From assembly GCF_024345575.1 (NCBI RefSeq), contig NZ_JAGQBJ010000008.1, forward strand, positions 80,922 through 144,921: a stretch of 64,000 nt of DNA. The letters run 5' to 3'. The notes under the pieces are model-generated. The model was not told the origin of the DNA and ran no database searches. It saw nothing but the letters and a program-made list of their open reading frames with translations. This document shows, piece by piece, positions 51,065 to 60,649 of this stretch; the stretch's first letter is position 1, and the number at the start of each line of letters is the position of its first letter. The DNA is from Cyanobium sp. Morenito 9A2 (GTDB taxonomy: Bacteria; Cyanobacteriota; Cyanobacteriia; PCC-6307; Cyanobiaceae). The position numbers and the translations under genes are program-made.

Positions 51065-51541
51065 CTAGGCCGCGGTCTCCTCGTCGGCGTGGCCCTTGAG
51101 CAACTTGCGGGTCCAGGATCCGAGGCCGTTGGGGAAGGGCAGCAGCGGTTGCAGGCCTTCGGCGGCTCCCTGCAGCGCGTATCGGGCCTGATCCCTCAGG
51201 GCCATGTTCTCTTCCGCCAGCAGCCTTGTGTGCTCCTGCACCGGCCGTAACTGCTGCTGGAACTTGCGCTCAAAGATCGCCGGCAGCTCCGCCAGCAAGG
51301 TTTCAAGTTCTGCCACCTGGTGGCGGGTGGCTTCAAGCTCCCGCCGCAGGGCCTCTCGGGCCGACGACGGACTGGAGGGAGTGGTGACCAAGGCGAGCGT
51401 CCATCCCGAAGACTCTCCATCATCCACCGAAAGCCTGGGTTCTGCGGACCCAACCGCGTCTGCTTCAGGGGATGAACAAGCCTTGAGCAGGGGACGGCCC
51501 CAGCGGGGGACCGGGGCACGGTGTCCGTCGTCCGAAAGCAT
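51065..51541 (-). CDS. Coiled-coil protein of unknown function
   Basis: From ATG 51541 (MLSDDGHRAPVPRWGRPLLK) a 158-residue protein. The N-terminal 70 residues are Ser/Pro-rich and probably disordered; residues about 75-130 form a coiled coil (REALRRELEATRHQVAELET, then EHTRLLAEENMALRDQARYA); a short C-terminal part ends LGSWTRKLLKGHADEETAA. No membrane or enzymatic motif is visible. Its start lies about 60 bases after the rpsF stop on the same strand. A role in a larger assembly is possible, but nothing in the context shows which. Confidence 0.65.
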   Translation of the reverse strand: MLSDDGHRAPVPRWGRPLLKACSSPEADAVGSAEPRLSVDDGESSGWTLALVTTPSSPSSAREALRRELEATRHQVAELETLLAELPAIFERKFQQQLRPVQEHTRLLAEENMALRDQARYALQGAAEGLQPLLPFPNGLGSWTRKLLKGHADEETAA

Positions 51542-51602
51542 GGCCGGACGGTATCGGATGGTTGGCCTGCCCACAAGGCAGGCCAGGATTTGGGCCTGGG
51601 CC

Positions 51603-51971
51603 TCAGGCTTCGACGGCGACGGCGACGGTCGGCTCGGCGGCGGCCGCCGGCACGCTGCTGGTCCGGGGCGGGGGCACCGGACCGTCCTGTTTGACGGTGA
51701 GGTAACGGATCACGTCTTCGCTCAGGCGCATGGCCCGCTCGAGGGCCACCACCTGCTGGCCGTCACCGTTATGGGTGAGCTGCACGTAAATGCCTTCCTT
51801 GTGCTTGGCGATCGGGTAGGCCAGGCGGCGCTTGCCCCGCATCTGCGATTCGAGCACCTCAGCGCCGGCCTCGGTCACCAGGTCGCGGTACTTGGTGACA
51901 TGGGCCTCCACCTCTTCCTCCGGGATGTCCGGACGAAGGATGTACATGGTTTCGTAGTAGAGCTCAGACAT
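51603..51971 (-). CDS. rpsF: 30S ribosomal protein S6
   Basis: S6 binds the central domain of 16S rRNA with S18. The 122-residue protein starts [20 protein letters not shown] and contains [20 protein letters not shown] and [15 protein letters not shown], which identify the family. The C-terminal 25 residues are an Ala/Val/Pro/Glu extension beyond the folded domain. rpsR is not adjacent. About 145 bases separate its start from the end of the Tic20-like gene; I see no leader structure there that I can name. Confidence 0.96.
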   Translation of the reverse strand: MSELYYETMYILRPDIPEEEVEAHVTKYRDLVTEAGAEVLESQMRGKRRLAYPIAKHKEGIYVQLTHNGDGQQVVALERAMRLSEDVIRYLTVKQDGPVPPPRTSSVPAAAAEPTVAVAVEA

Positions 51972-52116
51972 GAAATCTCCGTTGTGGGCTCCAGCCAGCG
52001 CGGGGCCGACCGAGGGGGGTGAGGCTGAGGGGCCCGGGGCCGGATCAGCGACGGATTGATCACCCTATCGCGGCACCTGGACCAGCCTTGATCAGTGCCC
52101 TGGCCGGGGCTGGCCC

Positions 52117-52584
52117 TCAGTAGAGCTGCATCCGCACCGCCTCCGACACCGTGGGGATATCGGCCTCCTTGCCGCGCAGGCACTGGACAGCGGCGAACAG
52201 CACCAGCACCAGGGTGCCCAGGTAGATGGTGTTGCTCAGGGTGCGGATGGCGAAGCTGGCCCCCAGGGGTGTGAGCAGCACGTTGAAGGCCAGGGTGAGC
52301 AGCACCAGCACGATGTCCAGAAGGATCGCCTGCAGCACGTTGAAGCGGATGAAGTAGGGCACCTTCGGGTTGCGCACCACCGCCAGGAACAGCACCAGAA
52401 ACAGCAGAAAACCACCGAATGGCACCAGCCTTTGCAGCAGCACCACCGGAACCACCGGCAGGGTGAGCCACTGCAGGGCGGGAAACAGGCCATAGAGCGA
52501 GCGACCGAAGGGCACCCCCTCGCTCCAGGGCAGCAGGTAGGCCAGCAAGGCCAACAGGCGCTGCCAGATCGGTGGTTCCGCCAT
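52117..52584 (-). CDS. Tic20-like membrane protein
   Basis: A 155-residue protein with four hydrophobic segments, among them LTLPVVPVVLLQRLVPF, FLLFLVLFLAVV, LLDIVLVLLTLAFNVLL and YLGTLVLVLFAAVQCL, and the family sequence VPYFIRFNVLQAILLDI. Chloroplast Tic20 belongs to the inner-envelope protein import complex; cyanobacterial relatives are of uncertain function. It begins 24 bases after the aroE stop on the same strand, so co-transcription with aroE is likely. Family assignment is moderately strong. Confidence 0.82.
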   Translation of the reverse strand: MAEPPIWQRLLALLAYLLPWSEGVPFGRSLYGLFPALQWLTLPVVPVVLLQRLVPFGGFLLFLVLFLAVVRNPKVPYFIRFNVLQAILLDIVLVLLTLAFNVLLTPLGASFAIRTLSNTIYLGTLVLVLFAAVQCLRGKEADIPTVSEAVRMQLY

Positions 52585-52608
52585 GGGGCCCGTCGTGATC
52601 GCCCGAGG

Positions 52609-53538
52609 CTAGGGCCCCTCCAGGCGGGTCAGGGCCGCCCGGCGCATCGTCGCCACAGGCACCTGCGGCTGGCCACTCCAGAGCCGCAGGGCGGCGGCCC
52701 CCTGCTGCACCAACATCTCCAGCCCGTCGAGGGCGCGGCAGCCCCGGGCCGCCGCCTCCTGGAGCAGGCGGGTGGGGCGGGGTGTGTAGATGAGGTCGTA
52801 GACCACAGTGCCTGGCCGCAGGTGGTCCAGCTGGCCGGGGCCCAGGGGGCAGCGATGGGCCGCCGCCGGATTGCCTTGAGCGACCATCCCCACCGGGGTG
52901 GTGTTTACCACCAGATCGGCCTGAGCCAGGGCGGCCGCCAGGGGATCGCCCTGGGGGCCAACGCCAGTCCCGTTCCAGGTCAGAGCCCTGAGGCCAGGGG
53001 CCCAGGGGCGGCAGCTCGCCACGAAGGGCTCCAAGGACTGGGGTCGGCGCCCTGCCACCGTGATCCGCTCGAGGGCGAGTTCGGCGCAGCCGGCCACCAC
53101 CGCCCGGGCACTGCCGCCGCAGCCCAGCACCAGGGCGCGCCTCCCCTGCCAGTCCACGGTGGCATCGCGGGCGTTGTCGTCGCGCAGGGGTGCCAGAAAC
53201 CCTTCCACATCGGTGTTGGTGCCGAACCAGCCGCCTTCGGCCCGTCGCACCAGGGTGTTGACCGCCCCCAACCGCCCGGCCAGGGGGCTCAGCTCCGTCG
53301 CCAGGGCCGCCGCCGCCTGCTTGTGGGGCAGGGTGATGTTGAGGCCGCGGCAGTCGATCGCTTCGAGCGCGTGCAGCACCGCCGCCAGGGCCGCCGCCGG
53401 CGTGGGCAGGGCCAGGTACGCCCAGTTCAGCCCCAAGTCCTCCAGGGCGGCGTTGTGCATCAACGGCGAGAGCGAGTGGCGCACGGGATCGCCGAGAACG
53501 CCCACCAGGGCCGTGGCTCCGTCGATGGTGGGTGGCAT
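52609..53538 (-). CDS. aroE: Shikimate dehydrogenase
   Basis: Reduces 3-dehydroshikimate to shikimate with NADPH in aromatic amino-acid synthesis. From ATG 53538 the protein has 309 residues: [20 protein letters not shown] holds the substrate-binding serines, NITLPHKQ the catalytic lysine, GTNTDVEGF the aspartate, [16 protein letters not shown] the NADP Rossmann motif and VNTTPVGM plus [14 protein letters not shown] the C-terminal part. The longer frame beginning at 53589 would overlap the dnaK promoter region and is not used. It diverges from dnaK. Confidence 0.95.
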   Translation of the reverse strand: MPPTIDGATALVGVLGDPVRHSLSPLMHNAALEDLGLNWAYLALPTPAAALAAVLHALEAIDCRGLNITLPHKQAAAALATELSPLAGRLGAVNTLVRRAEGGWFGTNTDVEGFLAPLRDDNARDATVDWQGRRALVLGCGGSARAVVAGCAELALERITVAGRRPQSLEPFVASCRPWAPGLRALTWNGTGVGPQGDPLAAALAQADLVVNTTPVGMVAQGNPAAAHRCPLGPGQLDHLRPGTVVYDLIYTPRPTRLLQEAAARGCRALDGLEMLVQQGAAALRLWSGQPQVPVATMRRAALTRLEGP

Positions 53539-53573
53539 CGGGCGGGGTGTATCTGGGGGCACCGTACGGGAAC

Positions 53574-53615
53574 GGTTCGGGAACCACACCTCGCCTGCTG
53601 CGGCCCCTGGTGTGG
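53574..53615. promoter_or_regulatory. Two inverted repeats upstream of dnaK
   Basis: GGTTC-GG-GAACC (53574-53585) is a perfect short palindrome. CCACACC (53584-53590) and GGTGTGG (53609-53615) form a second 7-base inverted repeat with an 18-base spacer. Both lie in the aroE/dnaK divergent spacer, 45-86 bases before the dnaK start. Neither matches the CIRCE or HAIR operator. A role in dnaK control is possible but unproved. Confidence 0.4.
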
Positions 53616-53659
53616 AGGATGCATCCAGTTCAAATCACCCGACTAAGAGGAGGAAACAG

Positions 53660-55561
<1,902 letters not shown>

Positions 55562-55600
55562 AGCCTCTGGTCTTTCCTCTCACCTGACGCCCCAGATCAG

Positions 55601-55624
55601 CCCCCGCTTCGGGGGGGGGGGGGG
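55601..55624 (+). terminator. GC hairpin with 14-base G tract after dnaK
   Basis: CCCCCG and CGGGGG form a 6-base-pair stem with a 3-base loop 39 bases after the dnaK stop. Instead of a T tract it is followed by more G, giving a homopolymer of 14 G residues (55611-55624) and then TT. It may act as a weak terminator between convergent dnaK and pstS. The G run is a likely slippage or sequencing-error site. Confidence 0.5.
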
Positions 55625-55655
55625 TTAATGGTGCCCAGTGCTGCCGACAGGGGAC

Positions 55656-56639
55656 CTAGGGGACAATGCTGGCCACAGCCGCGCGGGCTCTGATGACCAC
55701 CGGTTCCGGCAGGCTGACGAATCCGAGCTTGGGCGCGATCCCCTGGGCGTCCGGTGAAAGGGTGTAGTTGAACGCGGTTTTCAGGGGCTCGGTCCTGGCG
55801 CCGTTGCCTGTCTTGTAGAGCAGGATCCAGGTGAAAGTGACAATCGGATAGCCCTGCTTCGGGTTTGGATCGCTGCCGATCAGATCCGGCCCCAGATCGA
55901 TCGTCGCCAGGGCCTGGCTGGCCGTTTCGTTGGTGGGCTTCGTCATCTGGCCGGAGCCATTGGTGAGGGCGGCCGCCTGGAGGGTGCCCCTGACAAAGGC
56001 CTGCTCCACGTAGCCGAGGCTGCCATCCACCTGCGTCAGCTGGGCGGCCACACCTTCATTGCCCTTGGCCCCGATGCCCGTTGGCCAGGACACCGCTGTG
56101 CCGTTGCCGGGACCCTTGCTCCAGGAGGGGCTGATGGCGGCCAGGTGCGCCGTGAAGTTGAAGGTGGTGCCCGAGCCGTCGGAGCGGTGCACCACCCGGA
56201 TCGCCTTGTTGCCGCAACCGACCTGATTGAAGTTGTTGATCGTGCCCAGGAAGATGCCTGCCAGCTGGCTCTGGCTGAGTTTCAGGTCGCAGCCAGGGAA
56301 GTTGTAGGCCACGGCGATCGCTCCAGCGGTCATGGGTACCTGCACCACCCCGCGGCTCACCCGAGCGATGTCTTCGGCGCGCATCGGGGCATCGCTGGCA
56401 CCGAAATCCACGGTCTGGGCGATGAGCTGGCGCACCCCGGCGCCGGAACCCACCGATTGGTAGGCGACCTGAAGGCCTTTCTTAGTTGCCAGGTCGGCGA
56501 ACCAGCGGGTGTAGATCGAGGCGGGGAAGGAGGCGCCGGCACCGCTGATCTTGCCGCTGCCGCCACAGGCGCTCAGGACGGCGCAGGCCAACAGGGCAAA
56601 GGTGCCGCCAACCAGGCGGTTCGAGGGAAGGGAGGGCAT
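55656..56639 (-). CDS. pstS: Phosphate ABC transporter substrate-binding lipoprotein PstS
   Basis: PstS captures phosphate in the periplasm for the PstCAB importer. The 327-residue precursor has a lipoprotein signal peptide with lipobox LSAC (Cys 25). The mature start GKISGAGASFPASIYTRWF, YQSVGSGAGVRQLIAQTVDF, FGASDAPM and VHRSDGSGTTFNFTAHL are the phosphate-binding loops; AKGNEGVAAQLTQVDGSLGY follows. No pstC, pstA, pstB or pho regulator genes lie beside it, and I see no convincing Pho box in the 38-base gap to thiO. Confidence 0.94.
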   Translation of the reverse strand: MPSLPSNRLVGGTFALLACAVLSACGGSGKISGAGASFPASIYTRWFADLATKKGLQVAYQSVGSGAGVRQLIAQTVDFGASDAPMRAEDIARVSRGVVQVPMTAGAIAVAYNFPGCDLKLSQSQLAGIFLGTINNFNQVGCGNKAIRVVHRSDGSGTTFNFTAHLAAISPSWSKGPGNGTAVSWPTGIGAKGNEGVAAQLTQVDGSLGYVEQAFVRGTLQAAALTNGSGQMTKPTNETASQALATIDLGPDLIGSDPNPKQGYPIVTFTWILLYKTGNGARTEPLKTAFNYTLSPDAQGIAPKLGFVSLPEPVVIRARAAVASIVP

Positions 56640-56677
56640 GGGGGTGATTCGACGTGTTCCTTGTTAGGCGAGGTGGT

Positions 56678-57775
56678 TTAAGCCCCGTTCAAGGCTTCGA
56701 TCCGCCCGGCGACCCAGGCGGCGCTGGCGGGAGCCAGCAGGATGCCGTTGCGGTAATGGCCCGTGCTCACCAGCAGCCCTGGCCGCGGCTCGATCAGCAC
56801 CGGCGCCGGTTGGCCCACGGGACGCACCCTGAGCCCCTGCCAGTGCCGCAGGGTCCTGGCCTGGCGGAGCCAGTCGGGGGCCTTGCCCTGCAGGTGGGCC
56901 AGGTTGGTCAGCGCATCGGGGTTGGCGCTCTCCCCCGGCTCCAGGGTGGCGCCGATCCAGAGCCGCCTGAAGGGTCGGGGCACCAGGTTGATCCCCTGCC
57001 AGACCACCGAGCCTGGCCAGAGCTCAGGGGTGGTGGCCGCCAGCTCCAACTCCAGGGCCTGGCCGAGCACGGGTTCGAGGGCCAGCTCGATCCCCAGGGA
57101 CGCCAGCAGGGGGCCACTGCCCAGCCCGGCCGCCACCACGACCGAGTCGGCGCCCAGGGCTGTGCCACCAGCCAGCTGCACCCGCCAGCCCCCCCGCCCC
57201 CCCGGGGTGGGCGCGATCGCGGCCGCCGGCTCGCGCTCAAGGAGGAGCCCATGGGCTGTGCCATCGGCCTCCAGGGCCGCACCCCAGACGATCGGATCGA
57301 GCTGGCCGTCGCGCGCCGACCAGAGTCCCCCCGGCGCGCCCGGCGGTAAGACGGGCTCCAGTCGCTGCAGTTCGGGGGCCGTGCGCAGCTCCAGGCAAGG
57401 GCCAGGCTTGGCGCTGGCTGAAGCCAAGGCCTGTTGCCGTTGCCAGTCTTCGGCGTCCTGGGCGAGCAGCAGCAGTCCCCGGCGAAGGGCCACAGGGTGC
57501 CCAGCTGCGGCCAGCAGGCCCTGCCAGTGCGCCAGCAGGGCGAGGGAGTGTTGGCGCAGGCGCCAGCCCCGGCCACTGCGGCGCCGGTAGACATCGGCCA
57601 TCAACAGGCCCAGGGCCGCCCCACTGCCGTCAAGGGCGCCCTCCGGCGGCGCGGCAGCGACCAGGGTCACACGGTGACCGCTTCGGCTCAAGAGCCAGGC
57701 GCAGCAGCGTCCGACGAAACCACCGCCGATGACCACCACCGACCGCGGTGGAGCCGCCGGAGGTGCGTTGCTCAC
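56678..57775 (-). CDS. FAD-dependent glycine oxidase/ThiO-like
   Basis: A 365-residue amine oxidase of the DAO family. The FAD motif VVVIGGGFVGRCCAWLLSRS lies at about 13-32; ARDGQLDPIVWGAALEA, ADSVVVAAGLGSGPLLASLG and the C-terminal RPGLLVSTGHYRNGILLAP are family features of ThiO/glycine oxidase, which supplies dehydroglycine for the thiazole part of thiamine. Other DAO-family roles cannot be excluded. The likely start is GTG 57775, overlapping the psbQ stop by 4 bases (GTGA), so it is translationally coupled to psbQ. Confidence 0.85.
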   Translation of the reverse strand: MSNAPPAAPPRSVVVIGGGFVGRCCAWLLSRSGHRVTLVAAAPPEGALDGSGAALGLLMADVYRRRSGRGWRLRQHSLALLAHWQGLLAAAGHPVALRRGLLLLAQDAEDWQRQQALASASAKPGPCLELRTAPELQRLEPVLPPGAPGGLWSARDGQLDPIVWGAALEADGTAHGLLLEREPAAAIAPTPGGRGGWRVQLAGGTALGADSVVVAAGLGSGPLLASLGIELALEPVLGQALELELAATTPELWPGSVVWQGINLVPRPFRRLWIGATLEPGESANPDALTNLAHLQGKAPDWLRQARTLRHWQGLRVRPVGQPAPVLIEPRPGLLVSTGHYRNGILLAPASAAWVAGRIEALNGA

Positions 57776-58254
57776 ACCTGGTTGAGGGCCGTCTTCACCT
57801 GGTCGGGCAGCACTTGGGCGTAGCGGCCAATGCTGCTGGCCACCTTGATGTAGGACTTGCGCAGCTGGTCACCGTCCTGGAGGCGCGCGGCCTCATCGAG
57901 CTGGGCGAGGGAGCTTTTGACCTGGGCGGAGAGCTGGTTGGCTTCGGGGCGATCGGCCGGCAGCAGCCGTTGGTTGATGTAGAGCATCTGACGCCCCATC
58001 TCCTGGAAGGGGCCATGGATCAAGTTGCGGGTGAAGACCCAGTTCTTGTCGTTCACCAGGCTGGCCAGTTCGGTGAGCTCGTTGCGGGAGGCCAGGAAGC
58101 CCTCGGCCTGGCGCTGGATCATCGCCAGATCGGCGGAGCTGATGGTGGGAGGTTTGGCTGATTCAACGGAGCAGGCCGCCAGGGCGAAGCTGAGCACCAC
58201 CGCGAGGCCGATGGCCAGGAAGCGGCGAAAGGTCGAAACCAGCAGGGCGGCCAT
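57772..58254 (-). CDS. psbQ: Photosystem II lipoprotein PsbQ
   Basis: PsbQ is a lumenal lipoprotein stabilising the oxygen-evolving complex of photosystem II. The 160-residue precursor has a signal peptide with lipobox LAAC (Cys 28) and an all-helical mature part: LAMIQRQAEGFLASRNELTE, ASLVNDKNWVFTRNLIHGPF, GEMGRQMLYIN-like EMGRQMLYINQRLLP, and SYIKVASSIGRYAQVLP. The NDKNWVFTRNLIHGPF segment is diagnostic for cyanobacterial PsbQ. It diverges from purU by about 80 bases and overlaps thiO by 4 bases. Confidence 0.92.
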   Translation of the reverse strand: MAALLVSTFRRFLAIGLAVVLSFALAACSVESAKPPTISSADLAMIQRQAEGFLASRNELTELASLVNDKNWVFTRNLIHGPFQEMGRQMLYINQRLLPADRPEANQLSAQVKSSLAQLDEAARLQDGDQLRKSYIKVASSIGRYAQVLPDQVKTALNQV

Positions 58255-58335
58255 GGGCGGGGGGCAAGCTGGGCGACTTTAACGGCGGCAACCGGCACAA
58301 TGCCCCGATGCAGGAGCCTCTGTCAGGGGGGAGCG

Positions 58336-59208
58336 ATGAGCGATCCCACGGCCATCTTTCAGCTGATCTGCCCGGACCGTCCGGGACTGGTGAGCGAGCT
58401 CTCGGGCTGGGTGGCGGCTAATGGCGGCAACATCCGCCATGCCGACCACCACACCGACCAGGGGGCGGGTCTGTTTCTGAGCCGGATCGAGTGGCAGCTC
58501 CAGGGATTCGGCCTGCCCAGGGAAGCGATCGTGCCCGCTACCCAGGCCCTGGCCCAGCGCCTGGAGGGGATGGGCCAAGTTCATTTTTCCGATGACACGC
58601 CCCGGGTGGCGATCTTCGTGAGCAAGCAGGACCATTGCTTGCTGGATCTGCTCTGGCGCACCCGCGCCGGCGAGCTGCCGATGGAGGTGCCCCTGGTGAT
58701 CTCCAATCACCCCGACCTGCGGACCCTGGCGGAGGATTTCGGTGCCCGCTTTGAGCACCTGCCGATCAATGCCGCCACCAAGATCGCCGTGGAGGAGCGC
58801 CAGCTGGCGCTGCTGGCCGAGGAGCGCATCGAGCTGGTGGTGCTGGCCAAATACATGCAGGTGATCAGCCCGGGGTTCCTGGAGTGCTTCGATTCCCCTG
58901 AGGCTTTCCAACGGGTGATCAACATCCACCATTCCTTCCTGCCCGCCTTCAAGGGCGCCCAGCCCTACCACCGGGCCTGGGATCGGGGGGTGAAGCTGAT
59001 CGGTGCCACGGCCCACTATGTGAGCGAAGACCTCGATGGTGGTCCGATCATTGCCCAGTCGACGGTGGGGGTGAGCCACCGCGATGAGGTGGAGGATCTG
59101 ATTCGCAAGGGCCGTGACAGCGAGCGGCTGTCCCTGGCCCGGGCCCTGCGCCTGCACCTGCGTCGCCAGGTCATGGTCTACCGGGGTCGTACGGCGGTGT
59201 TCGATTGA
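58336..59208 (+). CDS. purU: Formyltetrahydrofolate deformylase
   Basis: PurU hydrolyses 10-formyltetrahydrofolate to tetrahydrofolate and formate, balancing one-carbon pools and feeding PurT. From ATG 58336 the protein has 290 residues: an N-terminal ACT domain (FQLICPDRPGLVSELSGWVA, NIRHADHHTDQGAGLFLSRI) and a C-terminal formyltransferase-fold domain with VVLAKYMQVISPGFLECF and the catalytic set NIHHSFLPAFKGAQPYHRA, GATAHYVSEDLDGGPI (Asn, His, Asp). The ATG inside the longer frame is preceded by GGGGAG-like Shine-Dalgarno sequence. The ligase-like gene follows after 28 bases. Confidence 0.95.
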   Translation: MSDPTAIFQLICPDRPGLVSELSGWVAANGGNIRHADHHTDQGAGLFLSRIEWQLQGFGLPREAIVPATQALAQRLEGMGQVHFSDDTPRVAIFVSKQDHCLLDLLWRTRAGELPMEVPLVISNHPDLRTLAEDFGARFEHLPINAATKIAVEERQLALLAEERIELVVLAKYMQVISPGFLECFDSPEAFQRVINIHHSFLPAFKGAQPYHRAWDRGVKLIGATAHYVSEDLDGGPIIAQSTVGVSHRDEVEDLIRKGRDSERLSLARALRLHLRRQVMVYRGRTAVFD

Positions 59209-59236
59209 GCGACGCGGCCGGGATGGAACTGGCGTG

Positions 59237-60649
59237 ATGGGCTTGATCGACTCGATCCGGGCGCGCTGGGATCGACAACTGTTGGCGGAGCGACCGTCCC
59301 AGGCCCACCCCCTGGGTTGGCGCTGCTTTCAGTTGGGCCTGCTGCTGCTGGCCTCCAGCGCCCTGCTGGGTTCCCTGTCGCTTCTGCTGGCACTGGTGCT
59401 GGGCAGCCGCGGCCGGGAGCCGTTCTGGCGCGACCGGGTGAACCGGCTGCTGGCGCTGATCGCAGGGTTGATGCTGCTGGGCTGCTTCGGGGCCTACAGC
59501 GGTTGGCTGGCCTGGGTGGGCCTGGGCAACTGGTTGCCCTTCTTCTGGGCGTTCTGGGGCTTCCAGCCCTACGTGGCCACGGCCGCGGCCCGGCGCAAGG
59601 CGGCCCTTTGGCTGGTGGCCGGCACGGTGCCCGTGGTGCTCACCGGTCTGGGTCAGTTGTGGTGGGGCTGGAGCGGGCCCTTGCGTTCGCTCCACGGCCT
59701 GGTGGTCTGGTGGATCGAGCCGGGCGGCGACCCGCCGGGGCGTCTTTCAGGCCTGTTCGATTACGCCAACATTGCCGGCGCCTGGTTGGCGCTGGCCTGG
59801 CCCCTGGCCCTGGCGGCCCTGCTGGAGCGGCGCCTGGGCTGGAAACGGCGCGGGGTCGCACTGGTGCTGGTGCTGGGCCAGGCCCTGGCGCTTTACCTGA
59901 CCGATTCCCGCAACGCCTGGGGTGCCCTGGTGCTCGCCCTGCCAGTGGTGGCGGGGCCGCTCACCTGGATCTGGCTGTTGCCCCTGCTCCTGGCGGCGTT
60001 GCTGCTGGTGGGTCTGGCCAGTCTGCCGATGGTGCCGGCGGCCCTCCAACACGTCGCCCGCCTGGTGGTGCCGGACCCGATCTGGGTGCGGCTCAGTGAT
60101 GCCAACTTCGCCGGCCAGCGACCCCTGGCGATCACGCGCCTGAGCCAGTGGGCCGTGGCCGTGGGTCTGATCGCCGAGCGCCCCTGGCTGGGCTGGGGGG
60201 CGGCCGCCTTCAGCGTGATCTATCCCCTGCGCACCGGCCACTGGCACGGCCATCCCCACAACCTGCCGATCGATCTGGCCCTCAGCCACGGGCTGCCGGC
60301 GGCGGCCTTGTTGGTGGGCCTGGTGCTCTGGTTGCTGATCCGGGCCTGGAAGCTGGGCATGGTCGCCGCGCCGGTGTTCGAGCGGGCCTGGTGGGCTTCG
60401 GCCCTGGTGCTGGTGGCCCTCCACGCCACCGACATGCCTTTCTATGACAGCCGCATCAACGTCGCTGGCTGGATTCTGCTGGCGGGCCTACGCCAATTCC
60501 AGGGCCGGCCCCGCCAGCTCCAGGGCGCTGCGGTGGTGTCCGACGAGGGTGGCCTTGGGGAGGGGGCCCTCCAGGTGGTCCCACGGGAGCGCGCTCAGGG
60601 GATCCCAGCGTCCGTGGATCACTTCAGCCCAGGGGGGCAGGGGGGCTGA
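59237..60649 (+). CDS. O-antigen-ligase/IctB-like polytopic membrane protein
   Basis: From ATG 59237 a 470-residue protein with about ten hydrophobic segments. The large loop with LFDYANIAGAWLALAWPLAL, YLTDSRNAWGALVLALPV and GAAAFSVIYPLRTGHWHGHP followed by HNLPIDLALSHGLPAAALL resembles the Wzy_C/O-antigen ligase superfamily, which in cyanobacteria includes IctB. The histidines in WHGHPHN would correspond to the catalytic loop of ligases. The last 54 codons overlap the convergent radical SAM gene and look like antisense sequence, so the natural C-terminus is uncertain. Substrate is unknown. Confidence 0.8.
   Translation: MGLIDSIRARWDRQLLAERPSQAHPLGWRCFQLGLLLLASSALLGSLSLLLALVLGSRGREPFWRDRVNRLLALIAGLMLLGCFGAYSGWLAWVGLGNWLPFFWAFWGFQPYVATAAARRKAALWLVAGTVPVVLTGLGQLWWGWSGPLRSLHGLVVWWIEPGGDPPGRLSGLFDYANIAGAWLALAWPLALAALLERRLGWKRRGVALVLVLGQALALYLTDSRNAWGALVLALPVVAGPLTWIWLLPLLLAALLLVGLASLPMVPAALQHVARLVVPDPIWVRLSDANFAGQRPLAITRLSQWAVAVGLIAERPWLGWGAAAFSVIYPLRTGHWHGHPHNLPIDLALSHGLPAAALLVGLVLWLLIRAWKLGMVAAPVFERAWWASALVLVALHATDMPFYDSRINVAGWILLAGLRQFQGRPRQLQGAAVVSDEGGLGEGALQVVPRERAQGIPASVDHFSPGGQGG

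Noticed and set aside
53539..53659. CIRCE operator upstream of dnaK
   Set aside because: No TTAGCACTC-N9-GAGTGCTAA or close variant is present; other inverted repeats were recorded instead.
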